DNA of 64,000 bases from Trichosphaerium sp. ATCC 40318 (lineage: Eukaryota > Discosea > Flabellinia > Trichosidae), in contig JALMLS010000397.1 in assembly GCA_038496445.1 (NCBI GenBank), positions 248,001-312,000 of the forward strand, in the 5' to 3' direction. The position numbers and the translations under genes are program-made. Every line of letters begins with the position of its first letter. Within the stretch, counting starts at the first letter, position 1. Shown here piece by piece: positions 48,149 through 63,600 of the stretch. Below the pieces are notes generated by a model. It was not told the DNA's origin and searched no databases. It was given only the letters and a program-made list of their open reading frames with translations.

Positions 48149-48838
48149 ATGAGCGTTGTAGCACTGCTGGCATGTTGTATATTATTAATGGTTGTTGCCA
48201 CAGATGCCCGTAAGTCTAAATTGCAAGCACAATTGTTTAATCGATGTAATAGAAAGCATGCGCTATGGACAGTTGATGGTTGATGTTAATACCACCTCGC
48301 TAGTTGCCTTTGGTGGTGGCAAGTTTGACGGTTCTCGCCGCGTATTTAATGATGTATGGCTTATACGCAAGGGTATGATACTAAACTTGCGTTAAAGACA
48401 TGCTGATGAGGCTAGCTACCCTAGAATGGGTCAAAATATTCGAAGGAGGAACAAACAGTGATGGTAACAACCCTGCTTTCCCACCTGGTACCAATTAGAT
48501 TTAATTATGTTGTTTTAACGCCTAACATCAATTCTTTAGGACGAGCGTTCCATACGGGTGAAATGAGAGACAGTGATACACTTATGATAACAGGAGGCAC
48601 AAATATAGTGAGGAGCAAGGGCTGGGGTAGTTGCACGTTTTCAGATGTTTGGAGTTTTAGTATAGGTAATTGCAACCTAACTTCTTTACTACGTTAACAC
48701 CTTATAGTCAACCGTAATTGGTCTATTAATACACAAAATGGCAACTCTAAACACCACTGCTCGCCAGCAAGCATACTAGTAGCACCTAGCTTTTTATTAT
48801 TGTTACTTATGTCTTGTTGGGCGTTATGGCTCTCCTAG
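48149..48838 (+). CDS. Short secreted Kelch-motif protein with GPI-type tail
   Basis: It starts MSVVALLACCILLMVVATDA, a signal peptide. Five small exons then join in phase. The Kelch-type units are TSLVAFGGGKFDGSRRVFND followed by VWLIRK, and GRAFHTGEMRDSDTLMITGG followed by FSDVWSFS. Each has the GG pair and the spaced aromatic residue of a propeller blade. The end is NSKHHCSPASI followed by a hydrophobic run (FLLLLLLMSCWALWLS) and TAG, which suits GPI anchoring. One intron is only 27 bases long. At about 190 residues it has room for two to three blades, while closed propellers have five to seven, so it must oligomerise, pair with other domains, or fold differently. The role is unknown. Confidence 0.68.
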
Positions 48839-49268
48839 ACTCACACCAAGAACTGCTTGTCTCCAAAATGAATCTCAATAAATACTCTTCATTGATTTAC
48901 AAGTTAGCATTTTCAATTTCTACAAATGGAAACCTTCTGTGGTAACTCATTTGGTTACCGATGCTCCTGATGACATTACAGCTTTTTTTTGCAGTCCTAA
49001 TCATTGTTTAATGGTTGTTAGAAACGATAATGTCAGCCTTAACGTACTTATAAACTGTAAACATAAGCTGTTTATTCCTGGTCAGATGAACTACCACGTT
49101 TGACTTTACTTAAAACTAGCTTACAAATCACGTGGTATTTTGTGCTGAGCTCACGTCAATAAAACGGGAGATATAGCAGCATTCGGGCACTATTACTCTA
49201 GTAACCTTGTGTAGCTTGGAACCTTGCATAGATCACTTTGAACTACAGAATTTGTATTTACGGTAAAA
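48839..49268. other. Intergenic region with one open stretch
   Basis: About 430 bases. A plus-strand frame near 48910-49105 reads FYKWKPSVVTHLVTDAPDDI, then MVVRNDNVSLNVLINCKHKL and a stop. It has no start or partner exon that I can support and may be a relic. A CACGTG lies at about 49130, upstream of the F-box/LRR gene. Confidence 0.35.
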
Positions 49269-50756
49269 ATGAACCAAGACACTCCATATTTTGATGCTGT
49301 TCCTGTTGAGATAATCGTACTTATACTGATGTACGTTGACAAAACAATACACTCAGTAGTACGAACATCGAAGCTTTTAGCCCAAATAGTTAAACTTTAC
49401 AACATTGGCTATCAACACAGAAGAGTAATAAGAATATATTCGAAGAAAACACTCAAGAAAGCGTTTAAAACAGTACCTCAACTATTTACAACATGTGAGA
49501 TTTCTATAGAATATAATATAAAGCAAAAAGAAATGAAGAAATACCTTCACAAAGTAAAGTATTTATCATTTTTTGGATATTTCTGTCAAACGACATATTG
49601 TACTTTGGATTTTTCTGTCTTAAAGAACATTCATAGTTTTGATAATAGGTATTGTTCCATTGTCCTTCAAGCTCATAATATTGATCAATTATCTGGGGTA
49701 CATACCATAAGACTACGTTGTGGTACAGTATCACGAAGATGTATGAAATTATTAGCAGGCGCTCACACCGTTGACTTACTTGGAAACTTGAGCGTCAGCA
49801 GTAAAGAGGTCAAGGAACTAAAAGGGGTTCACAAGATCAACCTTGCTGAAACAAATGTTACTGATGAAGGAATAAAGGCGTTGGCTGGAGTTCATACAAT
49901 TGATATTTCTTCAACAACGGTTACTGATGAAGGAGTGAAGGCATTGGCTGGTGTTCATTCAATTATCCTGTCGCGTACAAAAGTTACTGATGAAGGAGTG
50001 AAAGCGTTGGCTGGAGTTCATTCAATTATTCTGTCGCGCACAAAAGTTACTGATGAAGGAGTAAAAGCATTAGCTGGAGTTCACACTATAGTATTACAAG
50101 AGTGTTTTGAAGTTACAAATGTGGGTATTGCATCTTTGGCTGGAGTACATACAATCGATCTTACGTATACCAAGGTGAACGACACAGGATTAAAAGCATT
50201 GGCTGGAGTTCACACAATTTGTTTATCTCATACGCAGGTTTCAGATGAGGGTGTAAAAGCGTTAGTTGGAGTGAAGTGTATAAGTTTAGAGGCATGTGAA
50301 AAAATAACAAACGACAGTGTAAAAATGTTGAAAGGAGTACACACCATTAACCTCACTAGAACAAACGTTGGTGATAAAGGAGTGAAAGCATTGGCAGGTG
50401 TTCATACAATTAACTTGACTAGAACTAGAATAACGGATGCCTCACTGAAAGCTTTAGCTGGTGTTTATAATATCACACTGAACCATTGCTACGCTATCAC
50501 AAATGCTGGTATTAAAGCACTTGCAGGAGTACACACAATTCATCTAGTTACAACTGCTGTAACAGATAAAGCACTGAAATCTCTGGGTGGTGTGCACACT
50601 ATAAACCTTACCTGTACATCTGTCACTGATAAAGGTATTAAGCAGTTAGGACGTGTCAATACTATTTATCTCAACCAAACTTGTGTTACACCTAAAGGTA
50701 TCAAATCAATGGCAAGTTCATTTAAGCATTTAGTGTACACGCCAGACAGGCGCTAA
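49269..50756 (+). CDS. Intronless F-box/leucine-rich-repeat protein, 495 residues
   Basis: A paralogue of the gene at 37375-38601. ATG at 49269 starts MNQDTPYFDAVPVEIIVLIL, an F-box-like segment continuing MYVDKTIHSVVRTSKLLAQI. After a helical stretch of about 100 residues rich in Lys, LRR units of 21-22 residues begin near residue 145, about sixteen in all (VTDEGIKALAGVHTIDISST, GIASLAGVHTIDLTYTKVN, GIKALAGVHTIHLVTTAVTD). Two successive units, GVKALAGVHSIILSRTKVT, are identical in protein and nearly so in DNA, so a 63-base tandem duplication is recent. Divergent units such as SLEACEKITNDSVKMLKGVH match the cysteine form in the sister gene. It has no intron. The likely role is a substrate-binding adaptor of an SCF ligase, from family knowledge only. 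Confidence 0.85.
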   Translation: MNQDTPYFDAVPVEIIVLILMYVDKTIHSVVRTSKLLAQIVKLYNIGYQHRRVIRIYSKKTLKKAFKTVPQLFTTCEISIEYNIKQKEMKKYLHKVKYLSFFGYFCQTTYCTLDFSVLKNIHSFDNRYCSIVLQAHNIDQLSGVHTIRLRCGTVSRRCMKLLAGAHTVDLLGNLSVSSKEVKELKGVHKINLAETNVTDEGIKALAGVHTIDISSTTVTDEGVKALAGVHSIILSRTKVTDEGVKALAGVHSIILSRTKVTDEGVKALAGVHTIVLQECFEVTNVGIASLAGVHTIDLTYTKVNDTGLKALAGVHTICLSHTQVSDEGVKALVGVKCISLEACEKITNDSVKMLKGVHTINLTRTNVGDKGVKALAGVHTINLTRTRITDASLKALAGVYNITLNHCYAITNAGIKALAGVHTIHLVTTAVTDKALKSLGGVHTINLTCTSVTDKGIKQLGRVNTIYLNQTCVTPKGIKSMASSFKHLVYTPDRR

Positions 50757-50856
50757 ATAAAATAGTACAAACCTTTTCAAGACTGATCTGTAGCAGCATT
50801 AACTTCAAAAGAAGAAAATTATGTCACTTGTTCCTTTAAAACAAAAAGCAAGAATT

Positions 50857-51892
50857 TTATTTTTTGTCTATTTCTACACCTGCTACATAAGTCCGCTTAT
50901 CCATTAATACACCTTGATCCGTCCACCAAAAACATTCTCCTTTCAATTGGTCTTTGACATAATTTGATAGCTGCGTTAATATACCTTCACTGTTCCAAAC
51001 TTTACACTCTCCTTCTCGTTTACCATTTGAATAATGACCTTCTACTGTTTTGTTACCTTTAACATCCCACTGAGTGAACTTTCCTTCTTGCTCATTGCTT
51101 ACATAATAAAACACTTCTTTCAATTCCCCCGTACGGTGCCACTCCTCATACTTTCCTTCAGCCTTACCATTAACATGACTAAGTTGGCACTTAAGTTGAC
51201 CATTGTTGTACCAATACCTACAAACTCCGTGTTGTACTCCATTGACATAGTACCGTTGTTGCTTTATTTTACGATTGGTATGATACCATATGCTCTCTCC
51301 ATGTTTCTTATCATTGACATAATGAAGAAGCTCATAACACAACTTTCCAGTACGGACATATTTTTTGTTTTTTCCTTCCAACTTATTTCTGTAATAGTTA
51401 CGCTCTTCAAGTACTACATAGTATTTCCCGAACCAATTTGAACTTTCTAGTATTTTTAGCCATTTCCCTTGTTTGTTTAGATCAACATCAAATCTAGAAC
51501 TACCAATAGCGGCCTCTTTTGATAGTAGAGGCCATTTTATATATATTTCTGGGTCTAGGTCGGTTATATCAAGTTGGAGCTCTCCAGGAAGGCTAAATAG
51601 ATGGCAGACGCCTGTTTCTGAAGTATTGTTCTACAAAGTTCTATTATTAACAGTGTGCTACACTTAACGCGTCGTTGATACCTTGGTCGCCTTCTTTATA
51701 TGTAACGCATGTAAAAGTTTGCCCAACATGTCTATTATTGGGTATAGAACTGGGCCAAGGTACTTGTTTGCGCGTAGTAATAAATTGCTGTGAGTTTTCG
51801 CCTACCTTAACACGTCAATGATATTAAGGTTGTCCAAACTACAAAATAAATAACTTGTGCACGGTATTTGAAATAAAATTGTTTCCGCTCAT
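50857..51892 (-). CDS. MORN-repeat protein with an F-box-like N-terminal part
   Basis: Residues from about 170 onward form seven MORN_2-type units of about 22 residues: GVQHGVCRYWYNNGQLKCQL, GKAEGKYEEWHRTGELKEVF, NGKREGECKVWNSEGILTQL and others. The frame stays open upstream without ATG through KWLKILESSNWFGKYYVVLE to HLFSLPGELQLDITDLDPE, which looks like an F-box. It then meets a stop just before a good acceptor (CTTTGTAG). Splicing there brings in GINDALS and, after a second intron, MSGNNFISNT with ATG at 51890-51892; both junctions keep frame. F-box plus MORN_2 is a layout seen in large DNA viruses of amoebae and in some protists. The two 5' exons are the weakest part. Binding partners are unknown. 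Confidence 0.6.
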
Positions 51893-52755
51893 CTATAGTA
51901 TCTTGGGCGTAAACGGCAGTGTTAACGAACGGGTTACAAATTATTTATTTATTCTTAAAAGTTATTGCACATTCTTACATTGTTTAACAACCGCGGTGGT
52001 GTGATCGTACTTTCAAATTATCTCCAGGAACACGCTCAATTGCAAACATGATATGCTCTTTATCATACTGATATAAGACGTAGCAAGCCTTCTCATTAGA
52101 ATTCAGTGTCAACTGCTTCTTTGTCTACCCTTTTCTTATAGAGCCTTGTGTAGAGGTGGTCGCGTTCCAGTCCCGGCTAAGGATTCAGCAACAAAATCTA
52201 TACTCGGCTTAACCGTTTAACAATGTGATTTTGTTGGTGTTGTACCAGGGAACCACATACTTTTTTGAATTTCTACATGCTCTCAACGGCTTTGAAATTC
52301 GTTTGTGTTCGATGCATGGTCCAAAGCCTAGTCTCAAGCAAAAAAATGTGTTTGAGTATTCCCTTATTTTTCTTAGCCGTTTAGCGACCACTCTAGGATA
52401 AATTCACCATATTTAGTTTGATTTATTGAACTTTCGTGATTGTTGTTATGCTACGGCAAATATCCCTGGCTATGTTTTCTACCATTTGGGGTAGTACTAT
52501 TTGAACGAAAAGGTGAATGCCAATGTTTCCTTTAAGTCGCTTTAAGTGATACGTCTTGCACCCTCCAGATGGTTAAGCAAAGAGACGATTCATGTGAGAT
52601 AAATAGCACCTCCAGCTACACAACAAAATTAGCTCCAACAACCATGTAGGCATCATTTTCTTAGAGCGCATATTAACAGAAAATTATACTTGTTTTACGA
52701 TTGATTGTCCACCGTTGACTTGTGTTTCGTTTTAGGAGTTACAAACTGTTAAAAA
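51893..52755. other. Intergenic region
   Basis: About 860 bases between divergent genes. A minus-strand open frame at 52209-52391 has no match and no partner exons. I see no RNA gene: a stretch near 52160 with gttccagtc was tested as a T-arm and rejected. Confidence 0.45.
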
Positions 52756-53469
52756 ATGGCTGCAGTAAAGCACAGTGATAAATTTATAATTTCTCTTGCT
52801 GGTTCATTTAATCCAATACATATTGGACATGTAGAGGCACTATGTAAAGCTAAGAAGGCAATTGAAGACGTTTTTGGTATTGGGAGCGTAATTCAAGGCT
52901 ATTTAGCCGCAGCACCTGATAATTATGTATCTGGTAAACTAGAAGATGAGGCTATGCATTCAAAACATAGATTAGCGCTTATAGATATAATGACGCAAAG
53001 ATTCGAATGGATTAAACCATGTGCGAAAACATATTTTAATGCAAAATCTTGCCTTGAATCAAATCGAAAGAACATACATGGACATCATGGGAACAACCTT
53101 AAAATGGTTGTAGTTACCGGAGGCGATAGGTCTAATCTATCTAAAGCGAAGAAACAACGTGATATGTATCACGTGATGATTGCAAGGAAGGGAGATACAC
53201 AAAGAATACAGGAAGAATTTAGTCAGTTTGAGTCATCTCTTGGTGGACGTACAATGAGTAAGAAAGAGAAGAATAGAATTATATTTGTACAAGAAGAAGT
53301 ATCAGATGTTTCATCAACAAAGATAAGAAAGATATTAGCAACTGTGCTTTTGATTCAAAATGAAGAAAAAAAGAAGAAAAAGTTGGGTGATTTGATTGCC
53401 AAAGGATGGCTCACTAGTGAGGCTGTAGATTATATCATACATAACGAGAAAAGTTTGTACATGAAATAA
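52756..53469 (+). CDS. NMN adenylyltransferase-like nucleotidyltransferase, intronless, 237 residues
   Basis: Probably transfers AMP to NMN to make NAD. It starts MAAVKHSDKFIISLAGSFNP and continues IHIGHVEALCKAKK, so the GxFxPxHxGH active-site motif of the cytidylyltransferase-like superfamily is intact. The second signature, VSDVSSTKIRKIL, corresponds to the ISSTxIR element that binds triphosphate. Between them MVVVTGGDRSNL lies where NMNATs have GSDxL. The length is normal for the family. It has no intron, which is unusual here. The Lys-rich insert (NEEKKKKKLGDL) after the second signature is not typical. Pantetheine-phosphate or other nucleotidyltransferases of the same fold are alternatives. 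It is convergent with cullin-1. Confidence 0.72.
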   Translation: MAAVKHSDKFIISLAGSFNPIHIGHVEALCKAKKAIEDVFGIGSVIQGYLAAAPDNYVSGKLEDEAMHSKHRLALIDIMTQRFEWIKPCAKTYFNAKSCLESNRKNIHGHHGNNLKMVVVTGGDRSNLSKAKKQRDMYHVMIARKGDTQRIQEEFSQFESSLGGRTMSKKEKNRIIFVQEEVSDVSSTKIRKILATVLLIQNEEKKKKKLGDLIAKGWLTSEAVDYIIHNEKSLYMK

Positions 53470-53800
53470 ATGTTGTTGAAATTCTAGAGCACAAGAGCTT
53501 TAGCAAGTTTACCATCTGTTCCAAAACGCAAACACTTACAATTTATCATTACAATAAAGAAGAAAATTCAACAGATTAGAGTCGAAGAAATTATGGTAAC
53601 GTAATACTGACAATAAGCCTCGGTTTTGTGCTTGGTATTTCAAGAATAAACAAGCGAATATTATTTTTTTTACTTTTGTTTTGTACACACCATTTACAAT
53701 ATCTTAATAGTAACGCCACTTGGAACAAAATACATACGTTCAAAAAAGAGCGTAACAAGTGCAAATACTTTCTCACAAAGAAAAAAGTAGCATTACTGAA
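53470..53800. other. Intergenic region between convergent genes
   Basis: About 330 AT-rich bases between the NMNAT-like stop and the cullin stop, holding both 3' ends. No other feature is seen. Confidence 0.55.
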
Positions 53801-57423
<3,623 letters not shown>

Positions 57424-57656
57424 GATGTTAACTTTGTTGAGGGTTTTGTTTTGGCACTTCAGGCTTTTGCTGAAGCTGTTTTTTCGTGAATTTTTTTGAA
57501 GGCAAAGTTGCCGCAATTTCTAAAAGTCAATTTTTATCTTTGGACGTTACAAACTAGCTGATTCTCAAACAGCTTGAATGTATTGGAGCCACAAGTGCTG
57601 TGCCTGAATAACGATTTAAATGGTACAATTATTAAATAGAATACCTTCGAAGAAAT
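57424..57656. promoter_or_regulatory. Divergent promoter of cullin-1 and the helicase gene
   Basis: The two start codons are 233 bases apart on opposite strands, so this short stretch should carry both promoters. I see no clear TATA or CACGTG element in it. The role is inferred from position. Confidence 0.45.
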
Positions 57657-60600
57657 ATGGCATTTGTTAATTCCAATTTACATTTGAGTGTTTCCAATCG
57701 ATTTTTATACGTCTAATTACGCGTTAACGCTATTCCTTACGTTATTTCAGGATTTTAGCGATTTAAATTGTGGGGATGCGCTTTCGGCCATCGAAAACTT
57801 CGAAACGAACCAATCAACGGGTTCTATGGGCTTCGTGAACCGTTCTGGTAATACATACGAACCGCCAAAACAGAAAAAGCCTCTGGCACCTCGAAATAAT
57901 ACATCTAACGCACGGAACGCTCCTCAGCAACGTATAAATTTAAAAAGGTACCTACACATCGTACTATTGTGAAATTCCCAAACCTTCCATAAAATACCAT
58001 CAACTTATGTGCGTACAATAGCCCAGTAACGCCTCAACGTCAAAAAAACAGTGGACAGGCGTCAGGTTTTGTGATAAGTCCAAAAAACTTTGTAATAGCA
58101 AAAACAGCAAACACTCAATCAAGAAAACACTTTGGGCAACGCAGGGGCGCAGGGTTAATTAAAACAGAGCCTTCGAATGCCAGTAGACTGTCACCGATGC
58201 AACGCCTTAGAAATCATCAGGCACGTGACCACAAAATCAATCATTTTGTTGAGCAACAAAGGCTCCTATTTCGCTTGGTTCCAGGTATTTTGTTTATGGT
58301 TCATTTAGAAAACTGTAATGAAAGCTGAGCATGCTGCGTTCCCAGATGATTCTGTATGTGATGTAGACACAACACGAAGAGCATCTCAACCTTTATCAAG
58401 TCCAACAAAGTCATTTCGTTCTGAGTATAACAATACAAACCCACAACGTCAAAAGCGTGACGGCTTTGATTTACAAGGTCGTGGGTATACAGGTAGATTC
58501 GCTTACGAAAATACAACGAAACCAGAGCCTACAAGTAATAGTTATACAAAGAAAAGGTACTAATAGTGACTTTTTTGAAGATATGCTGAATGAACTAGAC
58601 GTGGTATGCCTGATCCACACCCATTCCCTTCAGTTATAGAAAGTGAAGATGATATAGAAGCACTCTATGATCAGATGGCGCTCTGTGATTTGATTTATCC
58701 GAGTACGCCAACATGATTTGACAACCGAAGTAAAAGTAACCTAATTTAAAGCTAATCTCGAAATTCGTGATTATCAACAGACCATTGTTCAAGATTGTAT
58801 TTATCATAATACCCTTGTGGTCATACCTACAGGATTGGGTAAAACATTTATTGCTGGTGTTGTTATGTTAAACTACTATCGATGGTTTCCAGAAGGTAGG
58901 AGAGGAGAAGTTTGAACTAATTTTGGTTTTGTTTAATAGTTTGTAGCGAAACTGATTTTTATGGCACCAACCAAGCCTCTTGCACGTCAGCAGTGTGAAT
59001 CCGTTTATAAAATCGCTGGGTTAATAGAAGAAAAGGATATGATTGTTATGGATGGTAGTGTTGCACCTGATAAGCGTGCACGTTATTGGAGGGAGAAACG
59101 TGTTTTTTTCATTACACCTCAAATTCTAAAGAATGACATTGGAAAAAGTACGTTGCTCGATTTGTTATTTTTGGATGTCTGTTAATTAATTTGATTTAGA
59201 TAACTGCTCAGTAGTCGGACAGATTAGATTGCTTGTTTTTGACGAAGCACATCGTGCACAGAAGGCATATGCTTATTGTGATGTTTTGAAAGAAGTTGCT
59301 GCTGTTACAAGACATTTTCGTGTTGTAGCGCTTACGGCTACGCCTGGATGCACGTGATAATAGTAATATTAGTCATACTCATTTATTTTAGCTGATATGA
59401 ATGCAATACAAAGGGTTATCTCAAATTTATTAATTTCAAAACTATGTGTGCGACAAGAAGGCGCAATAGATGTCAAGGTATAAAAAAGTTTACTTCAGTT
59501 TTTTCCAACTGTAAAAAAGTCTTTTGCGTTCCATGCCTGGTACTGACGTTTTTTCTTTGCTTTAGGAATATATTAAAAAGAAGCTTATAGAGACTGTGCG
59601 TGTAGAACTGACAGATGAAATGACACGTGTCAGGAGGTGTTTCTATAAGATATTCTCACCTTCTGTAAATTTTTTGGCTGATCAAGGCGTATTCTATAAA
59701 CGAGACTGTGATTCGTATGTGGTTACGTAATCACTTCGAGAATATTAAATATTGTTTAGGGTCAGTAGAGGGGCTGTATTTATGGCACAAAAAAAGTTTA
59801 GAAGTAATCCTCCTCATGCAATGGATACATCAACGATATATCAAATTTCTGCTCAGTTTGGCTGTACGTTTTTTTCTTGTTTTTTTTTTGTTTTTCTGAC
59901 CTTTGTTTGTTTTATGTTAGTGTGTATGTCTTTAGCTATTGCAAAGGAAACATTAGAGAAACAGGGATTGCGACCTTTTCAGAGTTTCTTGGAGCGTTTC
60001 CGTAAAAAGGAAGAAACAAGTAAAGTTTCTTCTCTTCGTAAGCAGATTGTGCGGTATGGTTGCTGTTTTCTACGCGACTTAGATTCTGTTGTGCTAAGAA
60101 ATCTTTAGAACTGAAGAATGGAGAGAATTGGTTGAGCTCGTTGACGAAATGGCTTCTGTTTCACTAGGACATCCAAAGTTAAAGAAAGTTGAAGAAATTG
60201 TTAAACAGCATTTTCGTGATCACCAAGATACACGTGTTATGATCTTTACAGAAATACGCGATAGTGTTGCACAGATTGTAGAGCTACTAGATCCATATAA
60301 GGTATGATAGTACAAGGCATACTATCTTATTAATACTTAAAAAATAGCCAAATATTGTTTGTCGACCTTTTGTCGGTCAAGCAGGACAAATCTCAAAGAA
60401 AAGAAAGAAAGCGGATGGGAAAAGTGTAGCTGGATTAACTGGAATGACACAAGAGGAGCAAAAGCAAATAATAAAGGTAACCTCAAGATTATTTTCACGT
60501 GTTTTGAATGATAACCAAACAAAAATTCTCAAACAAAACTCTGACCTTTGGGAAACTTCATGCATTCTTATTTCGCTTGGATAATTTTTTCTTGATACTT

Positions 60601-63600
60601 CTTATTTAACCTTTTATTTTGTAGCAATTCCGGTCTGGTGAGGTGAATGTACTTGTTGCAACATCTATTGGTGAAGAAGGTATGGATATTGGTGAAGTTG
60701 ATTTGATTATATGCTTCGATATACAGCAATCTCCTATTCGTTCTATACAACGTGCTGGAAGAACAGGAAGAAAACGTGACGGAAGGTACGTTATCATCGA
60801 ATTTGGAGAATGGAACAAAAACGACTTTTCCAACATTTGTTTTGTTGTTTGACTAGTTGATTTGGCCTTGGCCTTTTGGCTTTTTTTTCTTTGTTTTGGG
60901 GCGGTTTGTATTTGTTGGGTTTTTTTCATGCTTGGGTTGATTTGATTTTCTTTTTAGGTGCGTATTGTTATGTACAAAAGGAGAAGAACAAAGGCTTTTA
61001 AAAAAATGTGCTAAGGATAAAACTTCTCTGTTTAAAATGATGGGAAAGGCTGATGAGAAGTTTTACTTGTATACAAAACAAGCTAGAATGCTTCCAGCTC
61101 ATGCTGAACCACAACTTGTTGAGACAAAGTTTGAAGAGACAGATTTTAATGGTGCTCAACCCACACCTAAAAAAAAGAAAACGAAGAGAAAAACAACATC
61201 CCCTGTACAACCCCAAGTCACAAAACAATCCGCACCTCAGTCGAGTATGTGTATTGCATGGTTTGATTCTTCGTTGTTAATAATAACACGTCTTCTTTCA
61301 GGTCAGGGTGTACTGGCTCTTGCACCTACGTATAGCTTTTCATCAGCAGATAGAAAAATTAACAATAGTATGAAGACATTGTTGAAATGCTCAAAAAGTA
61401 CTTTGAATAGGCCAACGCCTACCTTTAAATGCTCCCATGGCGCTCTATCAAATACATTAATATCTATCGTAAGCCAAGTAAGAAAAGACGACGTAGATAT
61501 GGACGATGAGGTAGCTATTTTTAAATGTCACGTGATTATTAACGAGTTTTGTTTTTAGGAACTTGAAGTAAAAATAGCTCCTAAATTTTCGTCTTCCAAA
61601 CCAAAGGTGAAGAGGGCTCTTGCGTATAATTACGATGATGAAGAAGATGTTATGATGACAGAGTTTGATGAAGAGCGTGCTCTTTTGGAAAATAAATACG
61701 GTCAGAGGCCATCAAAGTCTCCGAAGAGTAAACCTATTTTCAATGATCTTTTGTCAGATTCTGACGAAGATTTTGAAATGTTACAACCTGTTCTAAAGAA
61801 ACCTATTGTAAAGAAAGCAGCACCTATTAAAGCAAAAAAGACGAAACCAAAACCAAAGAAGAGCAAACCAAAACCAAAACCTAAACCTGTCATAGACGTA
61901 CGACTTTTTTTGTGTTCGTAAAGGCTGACAAGTTTCCGTTCCAGGACGATGAGATGGATTTCGAGATGTCACCAGTTAAACGTGATGCACCTTTATCATC
62001 ACGTAAACGACAGTCTTTTGAACATAACGACATGACTTCTTCAGCTTTTGATGAGTCTATAGATGCTATGGAACCACAAATAGATGAAGAGTTTGGTAAT
62101 GCTATTTCTAATACGAAAATTACAATCATTTAAAATTAAGCAAGAGCTTACTAACTCAACTGATTTTAGCGTTTCCTCCTCTTGAATTTGGTGATGCAGA
62201 TGCTAGTCTGGATTTCCCAGAGGGTGATGTTATGGATTTTGATATCGACAACCAAGTAGCAAGCACACCTGCAAAGATGGTACCCAGCAAAAAAACTTGA
62301 TGCCAAACTGACCAATCAATAGAAAAGTCCGCAAAAAACAGATGGTGGTTCGCCTAAGACACCAGAGTCTGATACGTAAGTTTTTACGACATACTATGTG
62401 TTCTAAAAACGTACCTAGGAATAAGTCTCTATCTATGCAGTCGCCATTTAAAGTCAACTTTTCACCAACTCCCAAGAAAAAATTTAACCGATTACGTCGT
62501 GGAACACAACCTCAAGAACCAAGCACCCCTAGTTCAAGCGAATCTAAAAATTCACAACCTGTGAACATTAATATCACATTCTCACCAACGCCTAAGAAGA
62601 AATTAAGCCGTCTTCGTCGTGGATCACAAAATAATACAGTCATTGATGTGACAAGCTCTCAAGAGTCATCTATTGACGACTCAGTATGGTCAAACGCTAA
62701 AGGCCGAGGTGGACAAAATTTTATTGATGATGAGTGCAAGTACGTTAATATTAATCTCATTTTATTGAAATCACGTGGGAGCTTAGCTTATTGTTATTTT
62801 TAGCGTATCTAAAGGAGGTGATTCAAGTGATGATTTTGAAGGTTGGGGAGAGGCTTCTCAGGCGACTAGAGACTTTGTTGTGGATGACAGCCCTATTAGA
62901 TCTAATCATGCTATGTACTATCAGTCATTAAGTTCACAACAACCTGTACGTCCTGCTGGATTTGGCACACCAAAAAGACATGCAAACAGAAATCGTTATA
63001 GAATGGACAAAGTACCCATTCGATCTCCTGGTACGCCCACCCCAACTACAAAATTCTTTATTACTAGCAATAAGGCTAAGTCATCATTTTTTAGTCCCTG
63101 ATACACAAGTACCACCACAAGATGATTCATTACTTGAAGACCTTGTACTTGATGATTTTGCAGATTTTGAGGTATGGGTTTTTTTCATTTGCCTGGGTTT
63201 TCTTTTCTAACATCGCATAGCTCGCACATGAAACACAAGGGCGAATAGCAAATAGTCAATCTCAAAAAGGGTCTCCTCTAAAGTCACCTTCGCCAAAGCC
63301 TCGGTTTAGTCCAAGGAAGTTCATTGCCCCAAAAGTAGCAACACAAAGACCTAAAAAATCACCTATTAAAAAACAAGCCATACCAAAAACACCCAAACAA
63401 TCAACGCCAACCAAAAAAGCATTGTTTGATACTGTAAATTTACCAAAACCTGGTATTGGGAGTCAATCACAAGGCACTAAGAGTAAGCCACAAGACAATA
63501 TTCAACAGAATACAAATGGTGAAGATCCATACGTGCGTATACTGCTGCTCTTCCTAATGTACTTATTTACATTCTGTAGGCTTGGATACTTGCTAAGTTT

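Noticed and set aside
52140-52200. Possible tRNA T-arm (gttccagtc)
   Set aside because: The T-loop does not fit GTTCRANYC and no acceptor, D or anticodon stems pair around it.
61607-61921. A separate Lys-rich nuclear protein gene
   Set aside because: The exon joins in phase on both sides to the helicase gene; it is its disordered linker.
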